From Deltaproteobacteria bacterium (GTDB taxonomy: Bacteria > Lernaellota > Lernaellaia > JACKCT01), in assembly GCA_020633895.1 (NCBI GenBank), contig JACKCT010000003.1, forward strand, positions 248,001 to 312,000: a stretch of 64,000 nucleotides of DNA. Reading direction: 5' to 3'. The translations under genes and the position numbers were made by a program. Below, piece by piece: positions 44,437 to 53,934 of the stretch (positions within the stretch are counted from its first letter, which is position 1; every line of letters begins with the position of its first letter). The notes beneath the pieces are model-generated. The model saw only the letters and a program-made list of their open reading frames with translations, had not been told where the DNA came from and did no database searches.

Positions 44437-45954
44437 ATGCGTAATTTCAGCACCGAAGCCAAGGTCGGCGCCTTCTTTGTGGTCGTTTTCGGCCTCATCG
44501 CGTGGATTTCGACCAAACTGGGGGATTACGGCTTCGAGGAAGCCCGGGCCATGACCTTGTCGGCGACCTTCAACACGGCCGCCGGCGTCTCGGAAGGCAC
44601 CAAGGTCAACCTGGCCGGCATCAAGATCGGCGTCGTCAAGGATATCGAGCTGGACGGCCCTCGGGCGCGCATCATTTTCACGATCCGCTCCTCGGTGAAG
44701 ATCCCGGAAGATTCCCAGGTCTCCATTCAGACCTTCGGCTTCCTGGGCCAGCGCTACCTGGAGATCATGCCCGGCTCGTCCAACCGCACGATGGACGACG
44801 GCGAGCACTTCTATAACGTCGAAGACGCCCAGGACATCTCCCAGCTCACCGCCAACCTGGGGCACATCAGCGAGGACATCAAAGCCGTCACCGGCAACCT
44901 GCGCGCCGTGATGGGAACCCCCGACGCCCAGCAGTCCATGCAGGAGATCTTCGAGGCGTTCAACGCGATCACCACGTCGCTGGCCAGCACGCTGGAAGCC
45001 AACGAACGCAACATGGACCAGATCATGGGGAACCTGAACAAGTTCACCACCGACATGGCCTACATTTCCAACAAGAACCGGCAGGACATCTCGGATGCCC
45101 TGGCGACCTTTCCCGCCATCGCGGAAAATCTGAAGTCCATTTCCGGCAATCTGGCCGACGTGATGGACCGCAACAACGACGAGATTTCGGCCACGCTGGA
45201 GAATCTGGTGGGTGTGTCGGCGAATCTGTCGGAAAGCCTGGAAGCGGTGGCGAGCATCGCTCAGAAAATCGACGAGGGCGAAGGCACCCTGGGCAAGCTG
45301 GTCAACGAGGATTCGACCATCGAGTCGATCAACGAGGCCGTCGAGGGCATCAACGACTATGTCCAGAAGCTGCGCCGCCTGCAGGCCGAGGTGCGTTATC
45401 GCGGCGAGTATCACATCGAGCAGGGCGAGGTGAAGAGCATCTTCAGCCTCAACCTCAAGCCGAATTTCGACAAGACGTATATGTTCTCGCTGGTCGACTC
45501 GCCGGTGGGCCGCTCCCGCGAGGTGACGACCGTGACCGAGACCACCCGCGATCCGGGCGCGGCGGACGAGGACCAGTCCACCAAGCGCGAGGTCAAGGAA
45601 GTACGGACCGACGAGTTGCTCTTCTCGGCCCAGTTCGCCAAACGCTGGTACGACTTCCAGTTCCGGGCGGGCATTATCGAGAACAAGGGAGGCGTGGGCG
45701 TCGAGTACTTCCTGTTCGACGACCACCTGGCGCTGTCCTTCGAGGCGCGGGACTTCTCCGACGACAACAACCCGATTCTCAAGGCTTACGCAACCGGGTT
45801 CGTGTTCGATCACTTCCTGATCACCGCCGGTGTCGACGACTTCGTCAACCGCTACGACGACCCGCGCTACTTCGTCGGCGCCGGACTCTACTTCAACGAC
45901 AACGACATCGCCTCCATCGCCTCCCTCGGCGCCGTGCGCGGCGCGAGCCCGTAG
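44437..45954 (+). CDS. MCE/MlaD-family protein with beta-rich C-terminal domain
   Basis: The ATG at 44437 begins RNFSTEAKVGAFFVVVFGL, the standard MlaD signal anchor. The 505-aa product has one MCE domain (about residues 38-118: ATFNTAAGVSEGTKVNLAGI, VSIQTFGFLGQRYLEIMPG), a long helical/coiled region (130-320) and a C-terminal part (325-505). That part is rich in alternating strands (FQFRAGIIENKGGVGVEYF, LALSFEARDF, HFLITAGVDDFVNRY, RYFVGAGLYF) resembling an outer-membrane barrel or barrel-like sheet. MCE proteins bridge the periplasm to move phospholipids. No MlaE/MlaF permease or ATPase is adjacent, so it is an orphan here. Confidence 0.87.
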   Translation: MRNFSTEAKVGAFFVVVFGLIAWISTKLGDYGFEEARAMTLSATFNTAAGVSEGTKVNLAGIKIGVVKDIELDGPRARIIFTIRSSVKIPEDSQVSIQTFGFLGQRYLEIMPGSSNRTMDDGEHFYNVEDAQDISQLTANLGHISEDIKAVTGNLRAVMGTPDAQQSMQEIFEAFNAITTSLASTLEANERNMDQIMGNLNKFTTDMAYISNKNRQDISDALATFPAIAENLKSISGNLADVMDRNNDEISATLENLVGVSANLSESLEAVASIAQKIDEGEGTLGKLVNEDSTIESINEAVEGINDYVQKLRRLQAEVRYRGEYHIEQGEVKSIFSLNLKPNFDKTYMFSLVDSPVGRSREVTTVTETTRDPGAADEDQSTKREVKEVRTDELLFSAQFAKRWYDFQFRAGIIENKGGVGVEYFLFDDHLALSFEARDFSDDNNPILKAYATGFVFDHFLITAGVDDFVNRYDDPRYFVGAGLYFNDNDIASIASLGAVRGASP

Positions 45955-45986
45955 GCATTCTCAAATCGCTTAGATCGGAATAACTC

Positions 45987-46244
45987 GGGTGCCACACTCT
46001 TAGTCCGCCGCCAGGCGGACAAGGGTGTGCATTGCGCTATTCGACGCGTAGCAAATGTCTCAGAAGTGGGGTGGTCTAATCCAGCACTAATCGTTGTCAT
46101 CCCGAACGACTTGGACCCTCACGACCCGCCTTCGCCAAGGCTACGGCGAGGCAAGCCGTTCGGGGCTCTGACGGGCAAGGGCGCGGCTCGGATATCTCCT
46201 GCACATCTTCTCTCGACCTTCGGTCTCGCGAAAATGTGGCACCC
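45987..46244. repeat. MITE-like palindromic element, copy 2, interrupted by a second repeat
   Basis: The termini GGGTGCCACACT (45987) and TGTGGCACCC (to 46244) match the element at 15589, as do a CCGCC-GGCGG hairpin in the left arm and a 40-bp right arm. The middle is about 150 bp longer than copy 1 and contains a right-end fragment of the CAGAGCCCC family (about 46109-46171, ending TTCGGGGCTCTGA). It fills most of the 328-bp convergent gap. Confidence 0.75.
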
Positions 46245-46282
46245 ATCGTTTTGGTTCGCCGGAATCTCGGTCCGCCGGAGAG

Positions 46283-47869
46283 CTACGCGCTCGCCAACTC
46301 CCGATCAATCAAATGCCGGACCTTCTCGACAAGTTGTTCGGGGGTGAAGGGTTTGCGGAGGAATTGGTCGACGTGGTGCGTGGGGATGATGTGGGCGACG
46401 ACGTCGTCGGCGTGGCCGGAGACGAACATGGTGCGCATCTCCGGGCGCTCGGCCTGCAGGGCGGCGGAGAGCTTGTAGCCGCTCATGCGGGGCATGATGA
46501 CGTCGGTAATCATCAGCGCGATCGGGCCCTTTTGCTCCCGGCTCAGAGCCAGCGCCTCCCGGCCGTCCCGCGCCGTCAGCACCGAATACCCATATTGACG
46601 CAGAATCCGCGACGCCAGATTGAGCACCGACGGCTCGTCCTCGACCAGCAGGATCGTCTCGTTGCCGTGCAGCGACTTGGGCCGCCCGGCCTCCTCGGGC
46701 GCTTCGTCCTCGGCCCGGCTGTCCACCCAAGGCAGCAGAATGTGGAAGCTGGTGCCCTGGCCCGGCGCGCTCTCGGCGGTGATGGTCCCGCCGAAACCGT
46801 AGATGATGTCCCGCACCGTCGAGAGCCCCAGGCCCGTGCCCGCTCCCCGCGCCTTGGTGGTGAAAAACGGCTCGAAGATCTGCCGCCGCGTCTCTTCGCT
46901 CATGCCCACGCCCGAGTCGATCACCGACAGCTTCACATACCGGCCCGACGCGGGCGCGCGGCCGTTCACGGCATTCCCGGCCGACTCCTCCAGGCTCGTG
47001 CGGATCTTGAGCGTGCCGCCGTCCCACATGGCGTCCTGGGCGTTGATCGCCAGATTGAGCACCACCTGCTCGAACTGGCTCTGGTCGGCGACGATGGACC
47101 CGGCCTCCGGGTCGAATTCGAAGAGCAACTCCACATTCTCGTGGATCAGCCGACGCAGCATCTTTTCCATGGACGCCAACACCTCGTTGACGTCCAAGCG
47201 GCGCGGGCGGGGCTTGTTTCGTCTGGAGAGGGCGAGCAGTTGCGTCGTCAAGGCGGCGGCCCGGCGGGCGGCGGACTTGATGCCCTCCACCTCGTTGGCG
47301 ATCGCCGCGGATTCGGGCGCCGCGTCGGCGACGAAATCGCAATGCGTCATGATGATGGTGAGGATGTTGTTCAGATCGTGCACCGCGCCCATGGCCACGC
47401 GCCCCAACGCCTCCATGCGCTTGGCGTCTTCCTTGAACTCGGCCGGACCCCGTTCGCCCTCGGGCGTGGGCGTGCCGCTGCGCAGTTCCGCTTCCCAGGA
47501 ATACCCCGCGTGCTCCTCCGCGTTGTCGAGAAGGGCGTCCAGTTCGTCCTGGTTAAAACTCTCCCGCAACCAACGCACTCCCAGAAGCGCTTGAGCGGGA
47601 AACGACGGAATTTCGTTTTCGTTGGAGACCACCAGAACCGGCAGCGCGAGGGGATGGCGGTCCTGCAACTCCTGCGCCCGCTCCAACGCCTTGCCGATGT
47701 CCTGCCGGGCGTCGATGAGCACCGCGTTGCGTCGGGTGGAGCCGTTCAGGGCGTCGACCAATTCCCCGGCCTGCGTGAACACTTTGAGCGTATGCGGCCC
47801 CTCGGCCAGCATCATCTTGAGCCGCTGGGTAAGCGTCGACCGATCGTTTTCCGTCAGGATCGTCGCCAT
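46283..47869 (-). CDS. Hybrid sensor histidine kinase/response regulator
   Basis: The 528-aa soluble kinase has an N-terminal domain (1-115) resembling a degenerate receiver ([12 protein letters not shown]). A HisKA helix carries the phospho-His in [14 protein letters not shown] (about 165). The HATPase domain has N box [11 protein letters not shown]1 DSGVGM, F box FEPFFTT and G2 [11 protein letters not shown]-terminal receiver has phospho-acceptor Asp in [13 protein letters not shown] and conserved Lys in FLRKPF. No TM or PAS domain, so the signal is cytoplasmic. No cognate output gene is adjacent. Confidence 0.92.
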   Translation of the reverse strand: MATILTENDRSTLTQRLKMMLAEGPHTLKVFTQAGELVDALNGSTRRNAVLIDARQDIGKALERAQELQDRHPLALPVLVVSNENEIPSFPAQALLGVRWLRESFNQDELDALLDNAEEHAGYSWEAELRSGTPTPEGERGPAEFKEDAKRMEALGRVAMGAVHDLNNILTIIMTHCDFVADAAPESAAIANEVEGIKSAARRAAALTTQLLALSRRNKPRPRRLDVNEVLASMEKMLRRLIHENVELLFEFDPEAGSIVADQSQFEQVVLNLAINAQDAMWDGGTLKIRTSLEESAGNAVNGRAPASGRYVKLSVIDSGVGMSEETRRQIFEPFFTTKARGAGTGLGLSTVRDIIYGFGGTITAESAPGQGTSFHILLPWVDSRAEDEAPEEAGRPKSLHGNETILLVEDEPSVLNLASRILRQYGYSVLTARDGREALALSREQKGPIALMITDVIMPRMSGYKLSAALQAERPEMRTMFVSGHADDVVAHIIPTHHVDQFLRKPFTPEQLVEKVRHLIDRELASA

Positions 47870-48075
47870 CCGGCCAAACTCCCAAGACCGGTCATCCGGT
47901 CAGTTTCAAGCGCTACGTGTTTTCTCACCGGCAATATGTCCAAGTTCCCGAGCTCAATGCAAATCGAAAGAAGGTATCCGATATCGAATCGGGTTTTGCG
48001 TCCGTTGTCAACAAATAACGTTGCAAATTCGTGGATTTGACATCGACTCTTCCATCGGTTTCCACTGACCTGGCG

Positions 48076-48810
48076 TCATGCCCGCTCGGCTTGATCCATC
48101 GGCGATTCCAGGGCCTGCCGGTAGGCCCGCGTCGCCACGCGCGTCACGTACGTAATGAGAAGAAGCAGCGCAAAAAATCCGCCGACCAGCAAAACGGTGT
48201 GTCCCGGGGTGGTGAAATCGCCCTCCCGAAGCTGGGCCAAGGAGGTGATCAGATTGGCGGTGTAGACCAGCAGCGCGCTGATGGGCATGACCCCGAAGAA
48301 CGTCGCCACGGCGTAGCGGCCGATGGGGACGCTCGTCAGGCCGAAGGCGTAGTTGAGCAGCCCGAACGGCAACACGGGCACCAGGCGCGCCAGGAAGACA
48401 ATGGTGAAACCCTTCTGCCCGACCGCCGCGTCGACGGCCGCGAATCCCGCGTGGCCCTCGATCTTTCGCCGGACCCATCCTCGCGCCAGATAGCGCCCCA
48501 CGGCCAGTCCCCCGATTCCGCCGACGGCGGCCCCGGTCGGGACGAGCAGATAGTCCCACGGCGACGGGAAGATATACGCTCCGGCCAGCGTGAGGGGAGT
48601 GGCCGGGACCATGGCGGCGCAGGCCAGGCCGTAGATCGCCACATAGAGAACGACCCCGGCGACCGGATGGGCGCGCATCCACTCCACCCCGGCGAAGAAC
48701 GCGTCCTCCACCGGCAACGTAAGCGCGGCGGCGACCAGGACCCCGGCGACGACCGCCGCCGCGATCCAGCGACGACGCCCGGCGAGCCTGCCTAGCGGAA
48801 ACGCAGCCAC
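48076..48810 (-). CDS. TVP38/TMEM64 (DedA-like, VTT domain) membrane protein
   Basis: This 244-aa protein has about six hydrophobic segments. The VTT-domain signature includes VPATPLTLAGAYIFPSPW, GAAVGGIGGLAVGRYLARGW, FLARLVPVLPFGLLNYAFGL and FFGVMPISALLVYTANLI. Family members are proposed lipid scramblases or flippases for undecaprenyl phosphate or phospholipid. The start appears to be GTG 48810, 19 nt inside the upstream GNAT gene, so translation is likely coupled. Confidence 0.85.
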   Translation of the reverse strand: MAAFPLGRLAGRRRWIAAAVVAGVLVAAALTLPVEDAFFAGVEWMRAHPVAGVVLYVAIYGLACAAMVPATPLTLAGAYIFPSPWDYLLVPTGAAVGGIGGLAVGRYLARGWVRRKIEGHAGFAAVDAAVGQKGFTIVFLARLVPVLPFGLLNYAFGLTSVPIGRYAVATFFGVMPISALLVYTANLITSLAQLREGDFTTPGHTVLLVGGFFALLLLITYVTRVATRAYRQALESPMDQAERA

Positions 48811-49304
48811 AGCAAAATCTCGGTCTTGCCCGGCACCATCAGATCCGGCAACGGGCCGACCTCGCGAAATCCCAGGCGGCGATAGAAACCGACGGCGGGG
48901 GCGTTGGATTCGGAGACGAGCAAGTACAAATCGCGCAGGGACGACGGCATTTCCTCGCAGAGCGTTTCGATGATGCGTCGGCCCAGGCCCTTGCCCCGAA
49001 GGCGCGGCGCCAGGAGCAGCACCTCGATATACCGCCCGCCCAAAAACCCCGGATGCAGGCTCACCGCCCCGGCGACCATGGCCTCGTCCGGATTGTCGGC
49101 ATCGACCATCACCGTGCGCATAATGTGTGCCTGCACGCTGCCGGAGACGAATCGCTCCAAAAAATGCCGCTCGAAGCCGTAGCCGAGCCAGGGCTCGGAG
49201 ACGAGCATGATATCGACGATGGGCGCGATGTGCTCCGTCGTGGACGGCACCAGGGACACGCCGTCCGCCAACTCGGCGGTGCGTTGGAAGGGAAGCGATA
49301 CCAT
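48792..49304 (-). CDS. GNAT family N-acetyltransferase
   Basis: This 170-aa cytosolic protein has the GNAT acetyl-CoA site in RYIEVLLLAPRLRGKGLGRR (motif A, R/Q-x-x-G-x-G/A) and motif B in NAPAVGFYRRLGFREVGP. The substrate is not predictable. Overlaps the TVP38 gene. No clear promoter. Confidence 0.85.
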   Translation of the reverse strand: MVSLPFQRTAELADGVSLVPSTTEHIAPIVDIMLVSEPWLGYGFERHFLERFVSGSVQAHIMRTVMVDADNPDEAMVAGAVSLHPGFLGGRYIEVLLLAPRLRGKGLGRRIIETLCEEMPSSLRDLYLLVSESNAPAVGFYRRLGFREVGPLPDLMVPGKTEILLWLRFR

Positions 49305-49361
49305 GGGCGATACCTTAGACGCATTCGCGGCGAGAGCCTAGGCGTGAACGGCGACAAATAG

Positions 49362-49390
49362 AAAACGCCGGGAGGGGCACTCCCGGCGTT
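49362..49390 (-). terminator. Rho-independent terminator for the VIT-vWA gene
   Basis: A 10-bp perfect stem AACGCCGGGA/TCCCGGCGTT with a 7-nt loop is followed on the minus strand by TTTT (AAAA at 49362-49365, partly within the stem). It lies 136 nt beyond the stop at 49526. The stretch between holds no convincing gene. Confidence 0.75.
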
Positions 49391-49525
49391 GTGGTCCCGA
49401 AGGACCGCGATCATGAGGAGGACGCGTCGCCGATGCCGGTTGGTGGGGCCGGCGCCGGCGGGAGGGTCGCCCGGGTCCAAAGGGGCACTCTCGATCCCGG
49501 GCGATGTGTCGCATGCAGGAGGACA

Positions 49526-51835
49526 TCACCAGTACCGGCGTAGTTCCTCGTCCGAAACATTTTCCCGGCCCCGGTCATCGCCCACGCGAATCCCGTAGCC
49601 GTCCTTGGTCACGACCAGCACCCGGCCGCCCAGCGCGAAGAACTTGCCCAGTTCGGGCTTGAGTTCCAGCAGGCGGAAGTACGCCGCGGACATGGCTTTG
49701 ATTTCCAGGATCTTTTCCTTGCCGGTGGCCCGAGTGTCGGTATAGGCGCCGTCCATCATCAGGACGAAGGTCCGGCCGTCGACGGTCTTGGACAGCAGCG
49801 TCTCTTCCGCGCGGTCTTCGTCCTTCATCTGCTGCACCCGCCGGGCGGCGTCCACGGCCCTGGCGCCCGTCTCGGATTTGAACCCGCGCAGCTTGTCCAG
49901 CGCTTCGCTTCGAGCCGAACCCCTCGCCGAGCCCCCCGCAATAACCGACGCGTCGATTCTCATCTCCGGCTCCGGCTCGCCGGGAGCCCGCCGAATCAGC
50001 ATCGGCATCGGCATCGGAATCGGCGTGGGCGCGTTGTCGTCCTCCACGACCAGATAGCTCGTGTAAGGCGTGACGATGCCGAATTCGGTGCCCAGGCGCT
50101 TGATCTCGTCGACCAGCTCGCCGTTCTCGCCGTTCAGGCGGATCTGTTCGAGCAGATAGCCCACCTTGCGCGTCGCCCAAAGCTTGGCGATGAACGCCGA
50201 CTCGTCGCTTTGCCGGGGAAAGCTCGCCTCATCCACGAAACGTACTTCCTCTTCGCCCTTCAGGCCGCTCATCTCGACGCGGCTGGACCCGTGGCCCGAG
50301 TAGCGGCCGAGCAGCGTCAGTTGCGTCCCGGCGAAAATGTCGGGCAACTCGACGGGCATCAGTTCGCCAGTCTTCACCCCCGGAATGCGCAGCTCCACAT
50401 CGCGCATCACCGGCACGGCGATCTTGTCGTAAAACGCCGACAGCTCCGTTTCCAAATCGCCGTCGTCGCGCACATAGGTGGGATACCCCTTGCCGTCCTT
50501 GGCCAAGCGGTCGAGCAGCAGGGTGTTCACATCCGACCCCACGCCGAAGACGAAGAGCCGATACCCGCCTTTATTGGCTGAACGCACGTCCTCGGCGATG
50601 ATTTTCTCGCTGGTTTCGCCGATGGTCGGCAGCCCGTCGGTCAGGAAGACGACCATTCGCGGCCGGTCGCCGGCGGGCCGGTTCTTGAGCGCCGTCATCA
50701 GCGCGTCATGAATGGCGGTGCCTCCCTGCGCTTTGATGTTTTCGACAAAGGTTTTGGCCTCGGCAATGTTGTCCGCGTCGGCCGGGACCAGGTCGTCGGC
50801 GTAGGTGGAAACGGATGTGGAAAAACGCACGATGTTGAACCGGTCGTCTTCGCCCAGGTGGTCGAGGCAATAGAGCAGGGCCTTTTTCGCCCGCTGCATT
50901 TTCAGCGCGGCCATGCTGCTCGAACTATCCAGAACGAACACGATGTCCTTGGCCAGCCCCTCGACGTCGTCCAGTTCCGACGGCGGCGTGGCGAGCAGCA
51001 GGAAATAGCCGTCTTCCTTCGCATCGGGCCGGTAGGTCAGCACCGACAGCGCCACCTCGTCGTCGGACATGTCGTAATAAAGCGCGAAATCGCGGTCGAG
51101 CTTCACGGCGCTCTGCTCCAGGCCGACGACGACCTCCCGGTCCGACTTGCGCACCACCTCGATGCCGTGGCTGGGCGAATAGACCGACTTGATCGGCCGC
51201 GTGCCGCGCAGGCGCACCTCCATCGAGAAGTCCTTGAGCGTCGTGTTGGCCTTTCCCCTGGTTTTGAGCGGATAGATATATTTCACAAGGCCCGATTCAT
51301 ACGGCGCCACATGGGCATAAACGATTTGCACCTTCTGGGTGCCGTTGGCGGGAATGGGGAAAACCGAGGCGCGAAACAGATCGTTGCCCAGGTACTCCAA
51401 CAACCCCGGATCCTTCATCCGACGCACGATGTCGGTGTAAATCCGCTTGGCCTTGCCCGCGTCGAGCACCTCGCCGGACACCTTCTTGCCGTTCATCCAG
51501 AGCGCAAAGTCGTCGATAGCCGCGCCCTTGGGCAGCGGGAAGACGTACGTCGCCTCCAGCGCCCGGCCGGTGGGGTTGCGAAAGACCTGGTCGACCGTCG
51601 TGATCGCGCCTTGGTCATCGATCTTGACCGAGACGCGGTGGCTCTCGATCGCCAGCGGCGCCAAGGTCGGGTCCTTGGGAATCATCATCGACTGGGCGTG
51701 CGCCAGGCCCGCGACCGCCAGCCAGACGGCGAGCGTCGTCATAAGGCCGATCACGGTTCGAGCCCACGGTGTTAATCTCAAGAGCGCTCTCGCCTCCACG
51801 TCCTGCGCGTGCGAATATTTTCTTGGCCACTTCAT
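49526..51835 (-). CDS. VIT and von Willebrand factor A domain protein
   Basis: ATG 51835 is taken as start; the following PWARTVIGLMTTLAVWLAVAG ending AHAQ is a signal peptide. The 769-aa product has a VIT domain (about 35-165: PLAIESHRVSVKIDDQGAIT, FRNPTGRALEATYVFPLPKGA). A vWA domain (about 270-450) has an intact MIDAS: DSSSSM, the Thr in GGTAIHDAL and the Asp in LTDGLPT. A long C-terminal beta region follows. This inter-alpha-trypsin-inhibitor-like architecture occurs in exported bacterial proteins that bind metal and protein ligands. It stands alone with its own terminator. Confidence 0.9.
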   Translation of the reverse strand: MKWPRKYSHAQDVEARALLRLTPWARTVIGLMTTLAVWLAVAGLAHAQSMMIPKDPTLAPLAIESHRVSVKIDDQGAITTVDQVFRNPTGRALEATYVFPLPKGAAIDDFALWMNGKKVSGEVLDAGKAKRIYTDIVRRMKDPGLLEYLGNDLFRASVFPIPANGTQKVQIVYAHVAPYESGLVKYIYPLKTRGKANTTLKDFSMEVRLRGTRPIKSVYSPSHGIEVVRKSDREVVVGLEQSAVKLDRDFALYYDMSDDEVALSVLTYRPDAKEDGYFLLLATPPSELDDVEGLAKDIVFVLDSSSSMAALKMQRAKKALLYCLDHLGEDDRFNIVRFSTSVSTYADDLVPADADNIAEAKTFVENIKAQGGTAIHDALMTALKNRPAGDRPRMVVFLTDGLPTIGETSEKIIAEDVRSANKGGYRLFVFGVGSDVNTLLLDRLAKDGKGYPTYVRDDGDLETELSAFYDKIAVPVMRDVELRIPGVKTGELMPVELPDIFAGTQLTLLGRYSGHGSSRVEMSGLKGEEEVRFVDEASFPRQSDESAFIAKLWATRKVGYLLEQIRLNGENGELVDEIKRLGTEFGIVTPYTSYLVVEDDNAPTPIPMPMPMLIRRAPGEPEPEMRIDASVIAGGSARGSARSEALDKLRGFKSETGARAVDAARRVQQMKDEDRAEETLLSKTVDGRTFVLMMDGAYTDTRATGKEKILEIKAMSAAYFRLLELKPELGKFFALGGRVLVVTKDGYGIRVGDDRGRENVSDEELRRYW

Positions 51836-52082
51836 CCTCTTCGGGTCCCTTCTCTTGCCCCCGGTTGGTCTAAGTTCCTCACCGCGTCCAAACGTCAATA
51901 TCCAAAATGTAGAACAACTTTCGAGGCAAACTTTTTGGCGGACGTCCCTTTTCGGCCGATAAAAGGACGCGGGTCGCCGTGCGAACGAAAGTTAACTTTC
52001 GCCGCCGAGTTGCCTCGACTCGCTGTTCATGAAAGTTAGGACACGGGGATTTCGGCGCCGGTTCCGGGCGCGCCGTCAATTC

Positions 52083-52637
52083 CTATTCGCCGCCGCCGCG
52101 CCCCTGCCGACGGGCCTCGCCGGAACCGCCTCCGAATAAGTCGCCGATCGCCTGCCTCGGCTCGAAACCGGAAGCTCGCGCCACCGTCGCCAGCGATTGG
52201 TCGGCGCTGTCCACGCGATACCCCTGCGCCCGCAGGCTGTCGACCAGGGCACCGGGAGTGGTGTCCAGAATCGGGGCCAATTCGGCGAGTGTCGCCTGCT
52301 CCACCTGACGCATCATCGCTCCCGCGCCGGCCCCTGGAGGTCCGGCCATCGACGCCGCGATCAGGAAACCCGCCGCCGCGACGGCCGTCGCGACGGACGC
52401 CACCCGGAGCGGCGCTTTCTTAAAGTAGACGAAGATTGCCTTGCGGTTCCGATAGATATGAAGGCTGGACGCGGCGACGAAGGTGATGCCGAACCATTCG
52501 TGCATCTCCTTGATGAGCGGCTCGCCGACGTGAAAGAACATCATCAGCCCGCTGATGGCCAATACCACGAACACAGCGCTCACGATCGGCGTCGCCACGT
52601 GCGTCACGAGCCGATGGGTCAAGCTCTCGGAAGTCAC
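52083..52637 (-). CDS. DUF4405 membrane protein with extended C-terminus
   Basis: GTG start at 52637 follows AAAGGAGA at good spacing. The 184-aa product has two or three TMs (VATPIVSAVFVVLAISGLMMFF; EWFGITFVAASSLHIY; VASVATAVAAAGFLIAASMA). Conserved His residues (HVGE, MHEW, LHIYRN) suggest a cytochrome b-like haem site typical of DUF4405. The C-terminal 75 residues are soluble: a helical LAPILDTTPGALVDSLRAQG segment and a Gly/Arg-rich tail. Function unknown. Confidence 0.78.
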   Translation of the reverse strand: MTSESLTHRLVTHVATPIVSAVFVVLAISGLMMFFHVGEPLIKEMHEWFGITFVAASSLHIYRNRKAIFVYFKKAPLRVASVATAVAAAGFLIAASMAGPPGAGAGAMMRQVEQATLAELAPILDTTPGALVDSLRAQGYRVDSADQSLATVARASGFEPRQAIGDLFGGGSGEARRQGRGGGE

Positions 52638-52801
52638 GGTTGATCTCCTTTACCGGCGGGACCCGGAAAATCGCCCCTCCTGCTTTAAGGACACCGGCGT
52701 GGGGCTTCGGGTAAAATCGATTTTCCCACATCGGCGAGATTTTTGAAGATTTCGCCGATTTGCGGCGCTTCGGGCTCGTTCGCCCACGGGCCTTGGCGCG
52801 C

Positions 52802-52830
52802 TTGTTTTACCGGGGAGGATCGCCTAAGAT
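52802..52830 (+). promoter_or_regulatory. Possible promoter of the export operon
   Basis: TTGTTT (52802) and TAAGAT (52825) are 17 bp apart. The predicted start near 52837 lies 20 nt before GTG 52857 and supports that start over the TTG at 52743. Confidence 0.4.
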
Positions 52831-52856
52831 CCGCACGGTTTTTTTGCATCGCGAGT

Positions 52857-53924
52857 GTGTGCGAACCATTGTCTTTGCGCTGGATTTTACGCCTCTTTGT
52901 CCTGTTGGTGCCGACAATTCTCGTCGGACTGCCGGGTTGCGCCTCGAAAACGCCCCCCGACGCCGGTTTGGACGGCACCGAGGCGGCCTCTCCCGAGGAT
53001 CTGACCGCCTCCGCGCTCCCGGAAGCCAAGGTTGATCCCGAACTGTCGGCGAGCGTGAAAAACGTCGTCGAGGATGCCCGGCGCCACCGCCACACCTATC
53101 TTATCGGTCCGGACGACATCCTCCATCTGAATGTCTGGCAACGTCCCGACCTGTCCAAACAGGGCGTGGTTCGGGACGACGGGACGTTTTTCGTCGCGCT
53201 GGCGGGCAATGTGCCGGTTTCGGGGCTGTCGGTGGCCGAGGCCCAGGAGGCCATCCGCGAGGCCTTGGCCCAGTACCTGCGTTCGCCGCAGGTTGACCTG
53301 GAAATTTCCGAATATCGCAGCCAGCTCTTCTTCGCCAACGGCCAGTTGCGCGCGCCGGGCGCCTACCCCATCACCGGCACGACCACGGTGCTCGAAGGCA
53401 TCAGCGTCGCCGGGGGCATCACCGCCAACGCCAACCTGGCCAGCGCGTACCTGGTGCGCGAAGGCAAGGTCGTCCCCATCGACTTCATCTCCCTGTTCAC
53501 CCGGGGCGAGATGGCCCAGAACATCCCGCTGGCCGACGGCGACCTGATCTACGTGCCCGACGTGACCATGACGCGGGTGTATGTGCTGGGTGAGGTCAAC
53601 CGCCCGACGGCCGTGCCCGTGCGCCAGGGCAGGATCAGCATCGCCCAGGCCATCGCCGAAGCCGGGGGCTTCAACGAGACCACCGCCAGCAAGGCCGGCA
53701 TCCGCGTGATTCGCGGCGGCCTGGGCTCGGGCAAGGTGATCGAAGTGGACTACCGGGAAGTGCTCAAGGGCGACGATCCGGACCGGCTGTTCGTCGAGCC
53801 GGGGGACATCATCTACGTGCCGGCCACGGGCCTGGCGAAGTGGGATCGGGCGCTGACGCAGATCCTGCCCAATCTTTCGCGCATCATCGTCGACGCGGCG
53901 GCGGTGGATTCGATCACCCGATAA
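52857..53924 (+). CDS. Wza/GumB-type polysaccharide export lipoprotein
   Basis: The start is uncertain; GTG 52857 gives a compact lipoprotein signal (lipobox LPGC) of 355 aa in total. It has a Poly_export domain (about 57-140: YLIGPDDILHLNVWQRPDLS, VRDDGTFFVALAGNVPVSG). Two SLBB-like beta-grasp units follow (FFANGQLRAPGAYPITG; VYVLGEVNRPTAVPVRQGRI) and a C-terminal helix (ALTQILPNLSRIIVDAA) that could form the Wza-type outer-membrane helical pore. It exports capsule or exopolysaccharide through the outer membrane with the Wzc-like protein 10 nt downstream. Confidence 0.88.
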   Translation: MCEPLSLRWILRLFVLLVPTILVGLPGCASKTPPDAGLDGTEAASPEDLTASALPEAKVDPELSASVKNVVEDARRHRHTYLIGPDDILHLNVWQRPDLSKQGVVRDDGTFFVALAGNVPVSGLSVAEAQEAIREALAQYLRSPQVDLEISEYRSQLFFANGQLRAPGAYPITGTTTVLEGISVAGGITANANLASAYLVREGKVVPIDFISLFTRGEMAQNIPLADGDLIYVPDVTMTRVYVLGEVNRPTAVPVRQGRISIAQAIAEAGGFNETTASKAGIRVIRGGLGSGKVIEVDYREVLKGDDPDRLFVEPGDIIYVPATGLAKWDRALTQILPNLSRIIVDAAAVDSITR

Positions 53925-53934
53925 CGAGGCGTCG

